Below are positions 1 to 10,657 of a stretch of DNA of 64,000 nucleotides, one piece after another. Under the pieces are notes generated by a model. That model did no database searches and was not told where the DNA came from. It saw only the letters and a list, made by a program, of their open reading frames with translations. This DNA is from Xanthoparmelia taractica. Its lineage: Eukaryota > Ascomycota > Lecanoromycetes > Lecanorales > Parmeliaceae. Numbering within the stretch: the first letter of the stretch is position 1; the number at the start of each line of letters is the position of its first letter. Where the stretch lies: the NCBI GenBank assembly GCA_033085395.1, contig JANQBS010000050.1, positions 154,792 through 218,791 on the forward strand, written 5' to 3'. The translations under genes were made by a program, and so were the position numbers.

Positions 1-182
1 TCACTCGCTTCGATGCCGAAGAGAAGCGTTGGCTGATCAGCCCCAAAGATGTGAGACTGATTGACAGTGCGTACCGAAATAGGGATGCAGGGCTCGCTCG
101 ACGTGGGCAATTGAATTTGGAGAAGGTGTGGCAGGATGGCTTGAAGACTGTGAACAGTGTGATGAATGCGGATGATTCATAG
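1..182 (+). CDS. 3' end of an unidentified protein gene (partial)
   Basis: An open frame runs from the window edge (first full codon at 3) to a TAG at 180-182 and gives about 59 C-terminal residues. The peptide is charged and hydrophilic (it contains EEKRWLISPKDVRLIDSAYR and ends NADDS) and has no membrane segment or signal. Base composition and codon use look like the neighbouring coding DNA, so this is probably the last exon of a real gene. I do not recognise the family from this fragment, and the rest lies outside the window. Confidence 0.5.
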   Translation, partial: TRFDAEEKRWLISPKDVRLIDSAYRNRDAGLARRGQLNLEKVWQDGLKTVNSVMNADDS

Positions 183-1025
183 CTTGCGCCCAAGGTGGAG
201 GCTTGAGAGTGAAGATTGATCAGGAGAGAAGATTGAAGGAAGATGACCTTGCTAGGTAGCCATGGAAATCATATCTTGCATCATAACCATTAGATCCTTT
301 CATGCAAGGTGCTGAGATGTAGGACCTCTTGGAGTCATGCCTCCGTAGTACTCCCTTTCGAGAAGAAGGCATGAACTATGATAGTCTATTCTTGTTGCAA
401 CTAGTAGATTGATCGGCCTACCTTGCAGCCCAACGCATGACGCGTAGACTGTAAGGTACCTGCACAATAAGTGACAGCCTTGTAGAATCCCATGAGAGGG
501 CCAAGGGGTCGAGTACCTTTTGTTGCGACACAAAGAAGTGACAGAGTTCTCTTAAAAGCGTAACCCAGAGCGCAATGCAATGTTCATTAGTGATTCTGGG
601 GAAAATCAATGACAGTGCTCCAAAGCCGGGCGAATGAATCACTGGCAATGTCTGTGAAAAAAGGTCTGTGGGGTGCTCGACAGACGATGAACCCAGATCC
701 ACCACGTGTTCCATCATTCACTAGGTCAAACTGAGAATATATACAAATCTCGGAACAATAGCAGACTGAGAGTAGGCTCCAAAAGTCTAGTATCTTATAC
801 ACTTCTTCAGGGCAATACTGTCGATGAAGAATCTTGGCTGTAAAGGCTAGAGCCTGAAGAGGTAAGGTCGCTGAGCTAGTCCTAGCGTCGTCGCTAATCT
901 TATTTCTGTGATCCCGCCCTCCGAGTAGACAACCATTTCACCCTCATAACCCTTTGCTGCAAGAGCTCACCTACATTCTCTAAATCCCAAAATCGCCTTT
1001 GGATAGGCCAATCGATCGACTAATC
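183..1025. other. Intergenic spacer upstream of the BuGZ-like gene
   Basis: No coding frame is convincing here; the small minus-strand frames show no recognisable motif and overlap one another. The last 150 bases are pyrimidine-rich with short CT runs, as in fungal promoters and 5' leaders, and lead into the ATG at 1026. Confidence 0.5.
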
Positions 1026-2678
1026 ATGGGTAAATCAAAACGCAAGCACCCTGATATCGAAGAGACCCTCGCAAGGCCATGGTGCTATTACTGCGAGCGG
1101 GACTTCGACGACCTCAAAATCCTCATCAATCATCAGAAGGCCAAGCACTTCAAGTGTGAGCGATGTGCACGGAGACTGAACACGGCAGGCGGTTTGTGGT
1201 ACTCTCGTATCATACCAGTTCCTCAGCTAACACAGCCTCCAGGTCTGTCAGTCCATATGACCCAAGTTCACAAGGAGACCCTCACGATCATTGAGAACGC
1301 GCTCCCCAATCGGTCAGGCTTGGATGTCGAGATCTTCGGCATGGAGGGTATTCCGGACGATGTCGCCCAAAGTCACAATCAGCGCGTCCTGCAGCAATTC
1401 GCCCAAGCTGAAGCTGAGCGCCGGGCTGCCACAGGCAACCTTGGACCCGCTGGGGGTGGAGGTACACCCAAGAAACCCAAGTTTGAGCCTCCGTCCGATC
1501 TGAAGAAGCGCTTGGCAGAACACAAGGCTAAGAAGGCTGCAGAAGAGGCAGCTGGGATTAGCAGTGGAGGTAATACGCCTAGTGGGATGGCGCAAGGCAA
1601 CCAGAGCCCTGGTTTGGGTCAAAGTCCTGGCAATTATGTGAGTCATTTGACAACCCTGTTCATGCGACTCATACTAAGAGGTTTCGACAAGGCTGGCTCG
1701 CCAGGTTATCCTCCCCAGCAGCAGCAGCAACAGCAAGTACCATTTGTAGGCACCCCTCAAAACTCGTCCTATTCTGCCTTTCCTCAACCTTATGCCCAGC
1801 AACCACCGCCTTACCAACAACCGCAGTCTCCTTTCCCCCCGCAACAGCAAGGTTTTGGTCCACCTCCAAATCAAGGGTTTGGGCCACCTCAACAATTTCC
1901 CCAGCAAAGCGGGCCTGGCTTTCAACCTCAATTTCAAACCGGACCACCACCTTCTCAATTCCAGACCGGTCCTCCTACCTTCCCAAATGGTCCTTCGCAG
2001 TTCCCAAATGGACCGGCACCTTATCCAAACCCGCCACCGAACCAGTTTCCGGGTGGTCCACCGCCGTTTCCAAACGGGCCTCCCTCTCAGTTCCAGAATG
2101 GCCTTCCGAATTTCCCGAATGGTTCATATGGGGGTTCTCCACCCCCTCCATTCCAACCGAACCAACTCCAGCCTCCACAAAACCATACACCGCCACAAAA
2201 TACCGTGCCTCAACGTCCTGGAAGTCTGCCGCCAGCACCTGGATTGCCTCAAAGACCTTCTTTCGGTGCGCCGCCAGTGAACGCCTTCCAAATGCAGCAA
2301 ATGCACCAAGGACAGCTACCTGGACCACCCAATCTTACAGATCATTCCCACAACGCTCAACAGCTGCACGTACAGAATGGAGGCTCTGGTGTGCCAGCTG
2401 GTAGTGGACCTCCATCGAACCTGCTATCGGCCCCTCCGCTATCGGCCAACGCTACTTCTCTGGATGATCTTCTTTCTGGCGCGGCTAAAGACGCAGACAA
2501 AGCTGCGGGTGCTGCAGAGACCAAGTCAGAGTTGCCCAAGACCGAAGAGCCTACAGGAGAGAAAAAGGGAAAGAAGGACAAGGATAAGAACATGAAGCTG
2601 ATATACTCAGACAATGAAGTCAGTCCGGAGGAGAAGATGGCTCAGATGCCCAGGTATGCATTCGCTCCTAGTGGATAG
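1026..2678 (+). CDS. BuGZ/ZNF207-type zinc-finger protein
   Basis: The N-terminus (MGKSKRKHP, then PWCYYCERDFDDLKILI, HQKAKHFKC and the EIFGMEGIP block) is the signature of the BuGZ/ZNF207 family: nuclear, microtubule- and Bub3-associated proteins in animals, little studied in fungi. Two C2H2-type fingers lie at about residues 20-80. The rest is a long low-complexity region rich in Pro, Gln, Phe and Gly, with a CAG/CAA polyglutamine run near 1717-1735 and many FPNGP-like repeats, then a charged tail ending in YAFAPSG. The chosen start is the ATG at 1026; the 9 codons upstream in frame begin with TTG. Two introns are inferred, 1192-1242 (51 bp) and 1638-1691 (54 bp). Both are multiples of three without stops, so the unspliced frame is open, but removing them restores the conserved GGL-SVHM finger. 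The spliced product has about 515 aa. Confidence 0.9.
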   Translation: MGKSKRKHPDIEETLARPWCYYCERDFDDLKILINHQKAKHFKCERCARRLNTAGGLWYSRIIPVPQLTQPPGLSVHMTQVHKETLTIIENALPNRSGLDVEIFGMEGIPDDVAQSHNQRVLQQFAQAEAERRAATGNLGPAGGGGTPKKPKFEPPSDLKKRLAEHKAKKAAEEAAGISSGGNTPSGMAQGNQSPGLGQSPGNYVSHLTTLFMRLILRGFDKAGSPGYPPQQQQQQQVPFVGTPQNSSYSAFPQPYAQQPPPYQQPQSPFPPQQQGFGPPPNQGFGPPQQFPQQSGPGFQPQFQTGPPPSQFQTGPPTFPNGPSQFPNGPAPYPNPPPNQFPGGPPPFPNGPPSQFQNGLPNFPNGSYGGSPPPPFQPNQLQPPQNHTPPQNTVPQRPGSLPPAPGLPQRPSFGAPPVNAFQMQQMHQGQLPGPPNLTDHSHNAQQLHVQNGGSGVPAGSGPPSNLLSAPPLSANATSLDDLLSGAAKDADKAAGAAETKSELPKTEEPTGEKKGKKDKDKNMKLIYSDNEVSPEEKMAQMPRYAFAPSG

Positions 2679-3745
2679 TCGGTTCGGGATCAAGGCAACA
2701 GCCTGGGGCAAGCAACTACCACAGCAGACTCCATGCTACTTGGATCCCGCAACATTTCGCAATACCGTCAGTCCTAGAATGCTCCTTTCATCATCCTCTT
2801 TGCCGACATCATTCCGTGCAAGATCCATACTGGGCTGGAGAGCAGGAGGCGGAGAAAGATAAGTCACTGGCTCAACATTACACATCGGCGAGTGTGCTTC
2901 ATTGATCATAACAGCGGTACCATGAGCTTACCCCGAATTTACTTACAACCTCGACGTCGATATGCACAACATGCTTACTTGGTGGATGACATCGGGGTGA
3001 GTGGACTTGCTGGTCACCTGGGAGCTTGCGTCTGACATGGGGTATTGACTGACAGTCGTCCTCGGAGGATGTAGCGGTGGATGGTCTCATGCAGAGTAAT
3101 AGATAGCAGCTCATAATGGGTTTGGCGGTGCTGCTTTATGTAAGTGCAACATGGTTAGTCGTCTCATCTCCCAATCGAGTATTTTGTCTCTTGAATTGGC
3201 AACCCTCCACTCTACAATGAATAGATGAGGCAAGGGAAAGATGGCAGTGGGTTGTGAACGTATGGGAAGAAGGGCAGCATGACTATGGTGCGTTCCAAGC
3301 TCGCTATTCCGATATTGCAATATTCTCGCCCCTATCCTATCAGTATCTCCGTAGGCAACATAGATATGGTATAACCTTCCATGAGGATCAACTCTGCACA
3401 TATTCGATTTTCGTCTTAGCGACTTAGCACGGGTTTCTTAGGCAGAGTATGGGGCCTTTGTATATAAAACATTATACAATTGCTAGTTGCCAGTGCTAGG
3501 TAGTCATGATATTAATCTAGATACAATTTAGCATCGAATTGGTGCAATGTACTGAGGCGAGTTTAACTAGTGTAATATTCTAGCCTGTAATCTAGCAATA
3601 CTAAATACATATCACAAGCGCCATATTCTTTACCAAGACCATCCTTCTTACCGTAGACACTAAGGTACCCATTCCTCTTGTCAACATATTACTCATCAAG
3701 TGCTTCTACATCACATCACCTCCCTCACCCCACACGTCTTCAAAC
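2679..3745. other. Intergenic spacer between the BuGZ-like and Y14 genes
   Basis: No frame shows a recognisable protein. 3400-3650 is clearly AT-rich with TATA-like strings (for example tatataaaac near 3460), and 3690-3745 is a CT-rich leader before the Y14 start codon. It probably holds the 3' end of one transcript and the promoter of the next. Confidence 0.45.
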
Positions 3746-4357
3746 ATGGCATCCAACGAGATGGACATTGACAGCTCTCCGCCGCGCAACGGCTCCAAAC
3801 CCTCTACGACCGACCAGCACACCTCTTCCGGAGCCGTAGCCGTGCGCTCGATCGAAGGTTGGATTATACTCGTCACTAATGTACATGAAGAAGCGAGCGA
3901 GGAGGATTTGCAGGAGCTGTTTGGCGAATATGGGGACATCAAGAACCTGCATATGAATCTGGATCGAAGGACTGGGTACGTCAAGGTACGTCTACACTAT
4001 ATTGCTAAGCTTTGGCGGCCCAGCAACACCGGTCAATTGGCATGGACTGTGGCGGGATTGCGCGTGGTTGGGCGTCCTACGCGAGAGGAGGAGATGGAAG
4101 AGTGATGGCTAACGTGCGATGTACTTACACAGGGGTACGTACTGGTCGAATACCCAACGGTTGCAAACGCCAAAGCAGCTATCGATGGAGCCAATGGTAC
4201 GAAGTTGCTCGATCAGACCATTAGCGTCGACTTTGCCTTTGTGAGACCGCCGCCTAAGGAGGGGAAGCAGGGGCAGGGAAGAGGCGGAGGGAAAGGGGCA
4301 AGGGGTGGGAGGAATAGAAGTAGGAGTCCGGAGGGGGATGGAATGAAGGATGAGTAG
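3746..4357 (+). CDS. RNA-binding protein Y14 (RBM8A-like), exon-junction complex
   Basis: Two exons, 3746-3985 and 4133-4357, encode 154 aa. The first ends in DRRTGYVK and the second opens with GYVLVEYPT, which together rebuild one RRM. The segments EGWIILVTNVHEEASEEDL, LNLDRRTGY and ISVDFAFVRPP are diagnostic for Y14/RBM8A, the partner of Mago in the exon-junction complex that marks spliced mRNA in the nucleus and influences export and decay. The C-terminus is a Gly/Arg-rich tail with an SRSP motif, as in animal Y14. The 147-bp intron (3986-4132) has GTACGT, a CTAAC branch site at about 4109-4113 and a CACAG acceptor. The length matches the family. Confidence 0.93.
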
Positions 4358-6079
4358 TTGGAGGATGGGAGACTATGACGGATGTGAAAGATGGTAGGAT
4401 AATGAGGATACGGAGGAAAGGACAAGCGGAATCAGTCGATGTGGGGAAGGTGAATGTGCATGTCATGCTACATGGTGCCGAGAAGCTTCATTACGAGGAC
4501 TTCATCGGCATGCCTGTTTCAGGAGATCTAGGTATACATGCCCGCTCAGTTCTCGCGGACAAGGATATATACTAACGTTAAGTAGTGATGCCGCGAATAT
4601 GTGAGATCGAGAATGGAACTTGAAATTCAACTTTTCCAGGCAAAGATTTCCATCTTCCGCGCTGCTGTACGCTTTCTCGATCTACATGGCCACTCTCATC
4701 ACTGCAAAACACTAACCAGCCCAAGACTCATGCAGAAACAGAGCCCTGGACATAGCAGCTGCCATCGACGACATAAAATACTTGACCTACACCACACTCC
4801 ACTGCTAACTCCGCTTCGAAAGTCCGCTCCACCATAATCCTTCACCACCCACCATCGCCATACCCAAACCCTCCCTCAAGCCATAACAGATCACTCCCCA
4901 TGGCGCAAAATACGCCCCACGCCTCCCCGAATTCAACCCGCAATCGACTCCGTATACTCCCCAAAGATGGGGTCCTTTCTACAAAGTCCGCAAGAAAAAG
5001 CAACAGCTGCACCAGCTTTGGCTTATGGCGTTTCAATTCGCTTTTCAGGGCGCTAGGCATCCCATAATAGCTAGTAATGCCCTCGTCTCCATATGGCGCT
5101 CCAAAGGAATCACTTTGGAGGATGTTGCTGGACCGCTTTGTTGGTACCGTGTTGGTCGCCGCGCTCCTGTCGACGCGATGGTTCGGGTCCGACATGTCGA
5201 TGTGGTTTTGCGGATCCCGTATGCCAAACGACGCGGATTTGAGTATGCGGAGGCTGTCTTAGCTGTGACTCCCAAAGCTATTCGGCCTTCACCGACGAGT
5301 TCTTTCATGCCGAGTACCAATTTTGAGGCTATTGAACCTCTTCTACCACATACATTACCCCGAGCCTCAGACACCTTTCAACGCACAGCCCGAATTAACC
5401 ACTTCCACAACTCTATAAACCTTCGGTCTCCTCGATCTCTTTTTTCATTAGGCGACTAATGAGCAAAGTTTTAACTTCCATCGCTCGCTCGGTAGAGGAT
5501 ATGGAGAACGCAGAAGGACGCATGCAACAACCCTTTCGTCCACATTCAAGCACCAACAGCCGATGATGACATTGAAACGGGGCGTGGGCGCGGTAACACC
5601 GACTGAAAACAGTGTTGTCGAGGCCAATAATTGGGTTCATACCTCGCAGCCCCGAACATCTTTCTCGTCTACCAGTGACGGTCGTTATTGGCTTCCATGC
5701 TTTAAAATCTCTAGTCATGTGAACGAAAAAAGAGATTTCACATACGTTTAGACTTGGCAAAAGTGGTTGCAATGAAAGGTACCCTACCGTTGTCCGCCTA
5801 ACTGCCAAGTGCGTTGCCTTGTACTAGTGTTCCTGAATTGGAAGGTGGAAAGATATCGCTGATTCGCTTAAACGACGGCGAGGTATTGCTAGCTGTACTG
5901 TTATCAAAGGTTTTCAGCTGCGGAGCTTAACCAATCAGTCCCCATCTACAAGACCCTGCATAGCCATTTGAATCCTCCACCAGCAACCCCGCTCTGTCCA
6001 TTTTCGTTCTGCATAAAAGCAATTATTCTTCCAACAGCTATATCCTTCCACCATTCTTTCACATTTATTTCGAGATACC
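4358..6079. other. Spacer with overlapping unassigned frames
   Basis: Several frames of 60-145 codons overlap between 4842 and 5459 on both strands (the longest, 5025-5459 on the plus strand, has 144 codons), but none shows a known motif, splice pattern or clear start. It could hold a decayed gene or a non-coding transcript. The last 150 bases contain a CCAAT box and an AT-rich CT leader before the P450 gene. Confidence 0.4.
5931..6018 (+). promoter_or_regulatory. Putative promoter elements of the P450 gene
   Basis: A CCAATCA box (5931-5937) lies about 145 bp upstream of the P450 ATG and a TATA-like cataaaag at about 6012-6019, followed by CT-rich sequence. The positions suit CCAAT-complex and TBP binding in filamentous fungi. 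This is motif evidence only. Confidence 0.3.
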
Positions 6080-7674
6080 ATGGCTTCACTAACAATCATT
6101 GGAGTCTCTCTCCTGCTATTGCTCTTGCTCTACAGATACGTTTTCTTCCCCATCTTCTTCTCCCCTCTATCAAAAATCCCCAATGCCCACTTTTCAGCCC
6201 CCATTCTCCCACTATGGATCCGGTCTAAACGACAAAATGGTGCAGCGGTCCGCACTCTCTTCGCTCTCCATGAAAAGCATGGTCCCGTGGTAAGACTTGG
6301 TCCCAATGAGATCAGTGTCAATAGTGCGGAAGCCCTACGGACGGTATACATTGGCGGCTTCGAGAAACAAAGGTGGTATCTTGACGCATTTGTCAACTAT
6401 GGCACTCCCAACTTGGTCTCCATGTTGGAACATAAGCCACACTCGGTGCAGAAACGGATGGTGTCGAATGTCTACTCCAAGTCTTACTTGCAAACCTCCA
6501 GTGATTTGCAGACGATATCTGATCGCTTGATATTTGACCGTTTGCTACCAATATTGCAACAGGTTGAACAGCACGGTAGGGAGTTGGATGTACTGGAATT
6601 CACCCAGGCTGTCGGTATGGATTTCACATCTGCGTACCTTTTCGGCCTGTCCAATAGCACCAATTTCATGCACAACGCCGAGTACCGCCATTACTGGCTC
6701 GAAGATTACAAGACCTTCAAAACACAGCTTCCGCAAGACCGTGCAGGCGGCGAAGTCGAAAAGTCGTGCCTCTCCATGTGTGAAGCCGCGGAGCGCTTCA
6801 TCCACTCAGACGAGAAAGTGAGCGATGATCCATCAGCGACACAGCCTGTAGTCTACGGTCGTCTGGCCAAATCTCTCCGTGAATCCGCGCTGTCTGATGA
6901 CCCGAGCTTGAAACCCACCATCGTGACCGCGGCGTCGGAAATGCTGGACCATCTTATAGCAGGCCATGAGACTTCAGGCATCACGCTCACTTACCTCATG
7001 TACGAGATGTCTCAGCGCCCTGACCTTCAGGACCGTCTCCGCGCCGAACTCCTCACTCTTAACCCTCCAATTGTCTACCCGAGGGCGGGTAACGACACCA
7101 TCGCCACCGACGGAAACACAGGCGACAGCCGCCGTCTCCCCTCCCCACGCTCCATCGACGCCCTCCCCCTCCTCAACAACATCCTCCAAGAAACCCTCCG
7201 TCTCTACGCCGCCGCGCCAGCCCAACAGCCGCGCATCACCCCTTCCCATCCTCCCACCGGCACGACTATTGACGGCTACAGCAATATTCCAGGCGGCGTC
7301 GTCGTCAGCGCCAACGCGCACAGTCTCCATAGGAACAAGGCGGTATTTCCGGAGCCGGAGGCGTGGAGGCCGGAGAGGTGGGATGGGGGCGAGGGGAAGA
7401 GGGAGGAGATGAAGAGGTGGTTTTGGGCGTTTGGGAGTGGGGGGAGGATGTGTTTGGGGAGTCATTTTGCGTTGCAAGGTGGGTTTTTGTCTCGCTTTTT
7501 TAGAAGGTGGGTTATATTAATGTTGACGGTGTTGCAGAGATGAAGTTGGTTATTGCGGCTATCTATACGAATTTTAGGACGGAGGTTGTGGATGGTGAGG
7601 GGATGGAGCAGGTGGATTCGTATGTTGCGGGTCCGGTGGGCGGGAAGTGCGTTTTGAGGTTTAAGCGTGTTTGA
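6080..7674 (+). CDS. Cytochrome P450 monooxygenase, membrane-anchored
   Basis: Two exons (6080-7478, 7538-7674) encode 511 aa. Residues about 4-26 form an N-terminal membrane anchor, as in microsomal P450s. The catalytic core is complete: I-helix AGHET at residues 294-298, the ExxR pair ETLR at 371-374, PERW in the meander, and the haem loop FGSGGRMCLG at 451-460 with Cys458 as thiolate ligand. Exon 2 supplies the last helices (EMKLVIAAIYTNFRT). The 59-bp intron lies directly after the haem loop. The substrate cannot be read from sequence; the general look is that of ascomycete E-class P450s of secondary or xenobiotic metabolism. No biosynthetic core enzyme (PKS, NRPS, terpene cyclase) lies nearby, so membership of a metabolite cluster is not supported here. 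Confidence 0.92.
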
Positions 7675-8284
7675 AGATTGGCTTTTGCGTAGGAGACGGC
7701 TGGAGATGGTGTTTCTCGATGAGGAACGAGTTTGTCGGTGGATGGTGGGTTAGAGACTTGGATTGTTGGTCGTATTGTACGGTGTTTGGTTGTAGGAGAG
7801 GGACCTTTATTGCGTGATGTATTACAGAATGACTTTCCGCAGGCTTCTTGTGTACGTTTCAATCTGAAATACTCTCCTCTGGCTAGGCGGAATTTTTTTT
7901 GGTCTCGTTTGCCAGTGAGTAGGAGAAAGGTGCAACTCGTGATGAGTAGCGAGTCGTGCTTTATACCCCGATGTGTGGCACTCATTGCACCGCAATACAT
8001 GTGGGCGTAAGAAGGTAGGGGCTGGCGAGTGGATTGGAAGGAAGGGTTGGGTGAACGGTCTTTTGTGTTGGTGCGTGGAGGTGTGATAACGGGGTACTAC
8101 AGCTAACAGCGCTTTTCATGAATACTGAGATCTGTAGACAGGATAGAACAGTGTTGTCTTCTCGTTGATTATTCTGGTGCTAGATACACGAATACTATCT
8201 GAAGCCGAGAGCCAATGGTCCAGAAAAGCCTGAGGCCATTTCCTTGGATCATTGTTCGACTCCCAAGGGAAGAACGTGATGGCT
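7675..8284. other. Convergent 3' spacer between the P450 and MYND genes
   Basis: About 600 bases between two converging genes, where both 3' untranslated regions must lie. A minus-strand frame (7563-8000) partly overlaps the P450 terminal exon, has no motif and looks like a shadow. No structured RNA or repeat is seen. Confidence 0.4.
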
Positions 8285-9539
8285 TCATGGCTTCTTATCA
8301 AAGACGTTGTACGAGTCGAACTGGCGGACGTACTTTACGATGTATAGAGCCAATGGCATAACAGGGATCGTGAGACCGAACTGAGCGCCGGACATGTCCA
8401 GAGCGTAGTACTCGCCGTTCTTCATCATGACGGTCAGGATCTTGTGCTTGTCTCTGCCCGCTTGCCAGTCCTGGCCGGTGTAGCGGCGGCGTAGGGTCTT
8501 GAAGGACAGGGTGACTTGGCGAATTTCAGTGTATAGGTCTGGCGATGTATGGTAGATGCATCAGTGTCGTGGTTCGGGACAGCTCGGCTACAGGTTGAGG
8601 GCGTTGCTTACCTTTTAGACGCTCCTTCACCCTATCAGCCAATCTCCCAGAGAGATCACTTCCTACGAGGCACGAGAAATAGGCCTCTGTTTCTTCGGCA
8701 TTGGTACTCGTGTCGCGAAGGAGGGCGATGGCGTTGGTGGTACGTTGCACGGAGTCCTTTTCGTACAGGATCATTTGGTTGGCGTTGAGGGTTTTGGACG
8801 CCAGCATCAGCACGATCAGGCCTTGACAGTACCCGCGATATGTCTTCCGTAGCGCTTCCCCTGCTTCGTATAAGTTTCGGCGAGCTTGGGCTGCTAGGCA
8901 CGCCTCTTTGTGCTCGGACCAGTGGGTTGTTTGGCACGCGGGGCTGCAGTAGTAAACTGCTTCGACAAGGCCTCCATCGAAGCCGTTGGGTGCTGCTTCG
9001 CATGCTTTGCATGCGTCTGTTGCTTGGTTTTTGCATGAGGCGCAAGAGTGGATTTCGTTGGGTTGGGTAACCGCTTGGTCGGTCTGGTGGGCTTCATGTC
9101 CCCCACTGGCGGAGGCTTGGTGGGGATGAACTTCGTAGGGTGAAGGTGCAGAACCTTGGATTTCGTGAGCTTGGGTTTCGTGAGCTTGGGTTTCGTGAGC
9201 TTGGGTTTCGTGAGCTTGGGTTTCGCGAGCCGGGGCTTCGTGGAGCTGAGGTTCATGAGTCTGGAGCTTGGGGGTCTCGACTCGGAGGGGTTGGACTTCT
9301 TTGGCTGGGGATTCATGGAAGTCGGATTTGAGCGATCTTATCTCTCGAAATGCCTTGGTTGCTTTGCAAAAGGCTTTATGATGGCGCCAGTCTTCTTTCT
9401 GACAGGATTTCCCACAATATCGCGTTGTTGCCATAAGGTCTCCGGAGACGGGATGTTCTGTTTTGCAACCCTTGCATACCAGTGGTGCTGGATTTCCACA
9501 GCGAACGCACTGAGATACTGCTGCACCAGCTGTCTCCAT
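8285..9539 (-). CDS. Protein with two MYND zinc fingers and an ETQAH repeat
   Basis: Exon 1 is 9539-8612 and exon 2 is 8538-8285, with a 73-bp intron (8539-8611) that has GTAAGC and CCAG ends; the product is 393 aa. The first MYND finger uses C11, C14, C22, C25, C42, C46, H54 and C58. A second, at about residues 165-215, repeats the pattern (CASC..CKAC..YYCSPACQTTHW..H..C). Between them is a low-complexity linker of near-identical ETQAH units encoded by a 15-bp tandem repeat. The C-terminal half is helical, and exon 2 ends in a conserved-looking stretch (NGEYYALDMSGAQFGLTIPV) that confirms the splice. MYND domains bind proline-rich peptides in protein complexes; the target is unknown. It is transcribed away from the gene starting at 9944. 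Confidence 0.85.
9158..9230 (-). repeat. 15-bp coding minisatellite (ETQAH units)
   Basis: About five copies of a 15-bp unit (plus strand gagcttgggtttcgt) lie head to tail with only a few changes. They keep the reading frame and encode Glu-Thr-Gln-Ala-His repeats between the two MYND fingers. Such arrays usually vary in copy number between strains. Confidence 0.85.
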
Positions 9540-9943
9540 GACTTATGAGAGCGGTTTGATATGCTGGCGAATGAGCGATGCTCTGGGTTGTAAGATGGGA
9601 AGGTGTTGTTTAGCGAATGTGATGGCGAAGGTAGGAAAGGGTGGGTCGATAAGGATGCTTTTCGTAAAGTTAACGAGTTGTCGGATTGGAGCTGGGGGTC
9701 CAAAGGAGCGGCAGTCCTTGGGAAAGAAAGTCAAAGGCGCGGTCGAGATACACCTGAGCTTAAGGAGTATCACGGAAGCTGCCAGAAGATCTTGCATTGT
9801 TTTGAATCTCCAGCAAAGCCTTGAGCCGGGTTTCAAGTCAAGACTTCGTCACATGACTCAGCCTTGCGGTAATTCTTCCTTCAACAGCTACACTCACAAC
9901 TATCACAGCACACACCTCTTCCCTTACCCTATTACAATCCATC
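9540..9943. promoter_or_regulatory. Shared 404-bp divergent promoter region
   Basis: The MYND gene starts at 9539 on the minus strand and the unknown gene at 9944 on the plus strand, so both promoters lie in this interval. The 80 bases before 9944 are CT/CA-rich, like a fungal 5' leader. No specific binding site can be named. Confidence 0.4.
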
Positions 9944-10657
9944 ATGCAATCACAATCCGTCCCAACCTCATATTCGGCACCGCCGAACACCAGCTCTCTT
10001 CCTATGACGATAGAAGCTCTGCACGGCTACATGGACGTCCTCGCAACCAGAGACTCCGCCGCATCCTCCGTTGCGAACGATGCTTTCACCACAACCTCCC
10101 GATTCCTCGGAAGTGTAACGTATACCTCAGATATACTTCCAGGCGAGACGACATATCAAGTCATGGTCCGTTGTGTTTACCCACCAAACACACAGTCGCG
10201 CCATGCGGTAATCTGCGTGAGACTTTCCACGTCGGAATGGGAGATCGCTTGGAGCCTCTATCACGTATTCGGCATCAGGGTGAATGGAGGAGTCATTATG
10301 AATGTCGCCTCAGTATGGATGAAGGCGGTTTGTTCTTCCACCAACAATGGTCCGCCCACTCTGATTACCAGTCCTGGAAACCCTGTCAACAGGCGGAATT
10401 TTGCGAAGATTCTTGAGCTGCTTGGCACTACGAAACAAGGCATCATTCAACTTGCTGTCATCTCGGAGGAGGAGTTCGCCCTCTGTCCAAGCTGCAACCA
10501 ACAGGGTATTGCGGGTCCGGCAATGTTGCAGCGTTTGCTTACGCGGTGTATTGATGTTCGACGTGTATGCGTGCAATGCGCGCAGCAACAGGGGTTTCCA
10601 ACGGGAGCCAAAGAAGCCATCTTGAGAGGAATTCATGTCAACGTAATTCGAGGCTAA
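9944..10657 (+). CDS. Unknown protein with two CxxC pairs
   Basis: A 237-residue frame starts at a good ATG (MQSQSVPTSYSAPP) after a pyrimidine-rich leader. The N-terminus is Ser/Thr/Pro-rich, the middle has alternating hydrophobic segments that suggest a folded domain, and the C-terminal third has CPSC and CVQC pairs that could bind zinc. I do not recognise the family. Sequence after the stop contains GTATGT at about 10674 and a CAG acceptor near 10725 followed by a short open frame, so an alternative last exon is possible, but no frame-consistent splice could be built. An overlapping plus frame from 9538 is probably a shadow. Confidence 0.6.
   Translation: MQSQSVPTSYSAPPNTSSLPMTIEALHGYMDVLATRDSAASSVANDAFTTTSRFLGSVTYTSDILPGETTYQVMVRCVYPPNTQSRHAVICVRLSTSEWEIAWSLYHVFGIRVNGGVIMNVASVWMKAVCSSTNNGPPTLITSPGNPVNRRNFAKILELLGTTKQGIIQLAVISEEEFALCPSCNQQGIAGPAMLQRLLTRCIDVRRVCVQCAQQQGFPTGAKEAILRGIHVNVIRG

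Noticed and set aside
999..1025. Earlier start of the BuGZ-like protein at a TTG
   Set aside because: A non-ATG start is unlikely and the family N-terminus begins exactly at the ATG at 1026.
4842..5459. A protein gene on either strand
   Set aside because: Overlapping frames of similar length, no motif and no splice signals that join them.
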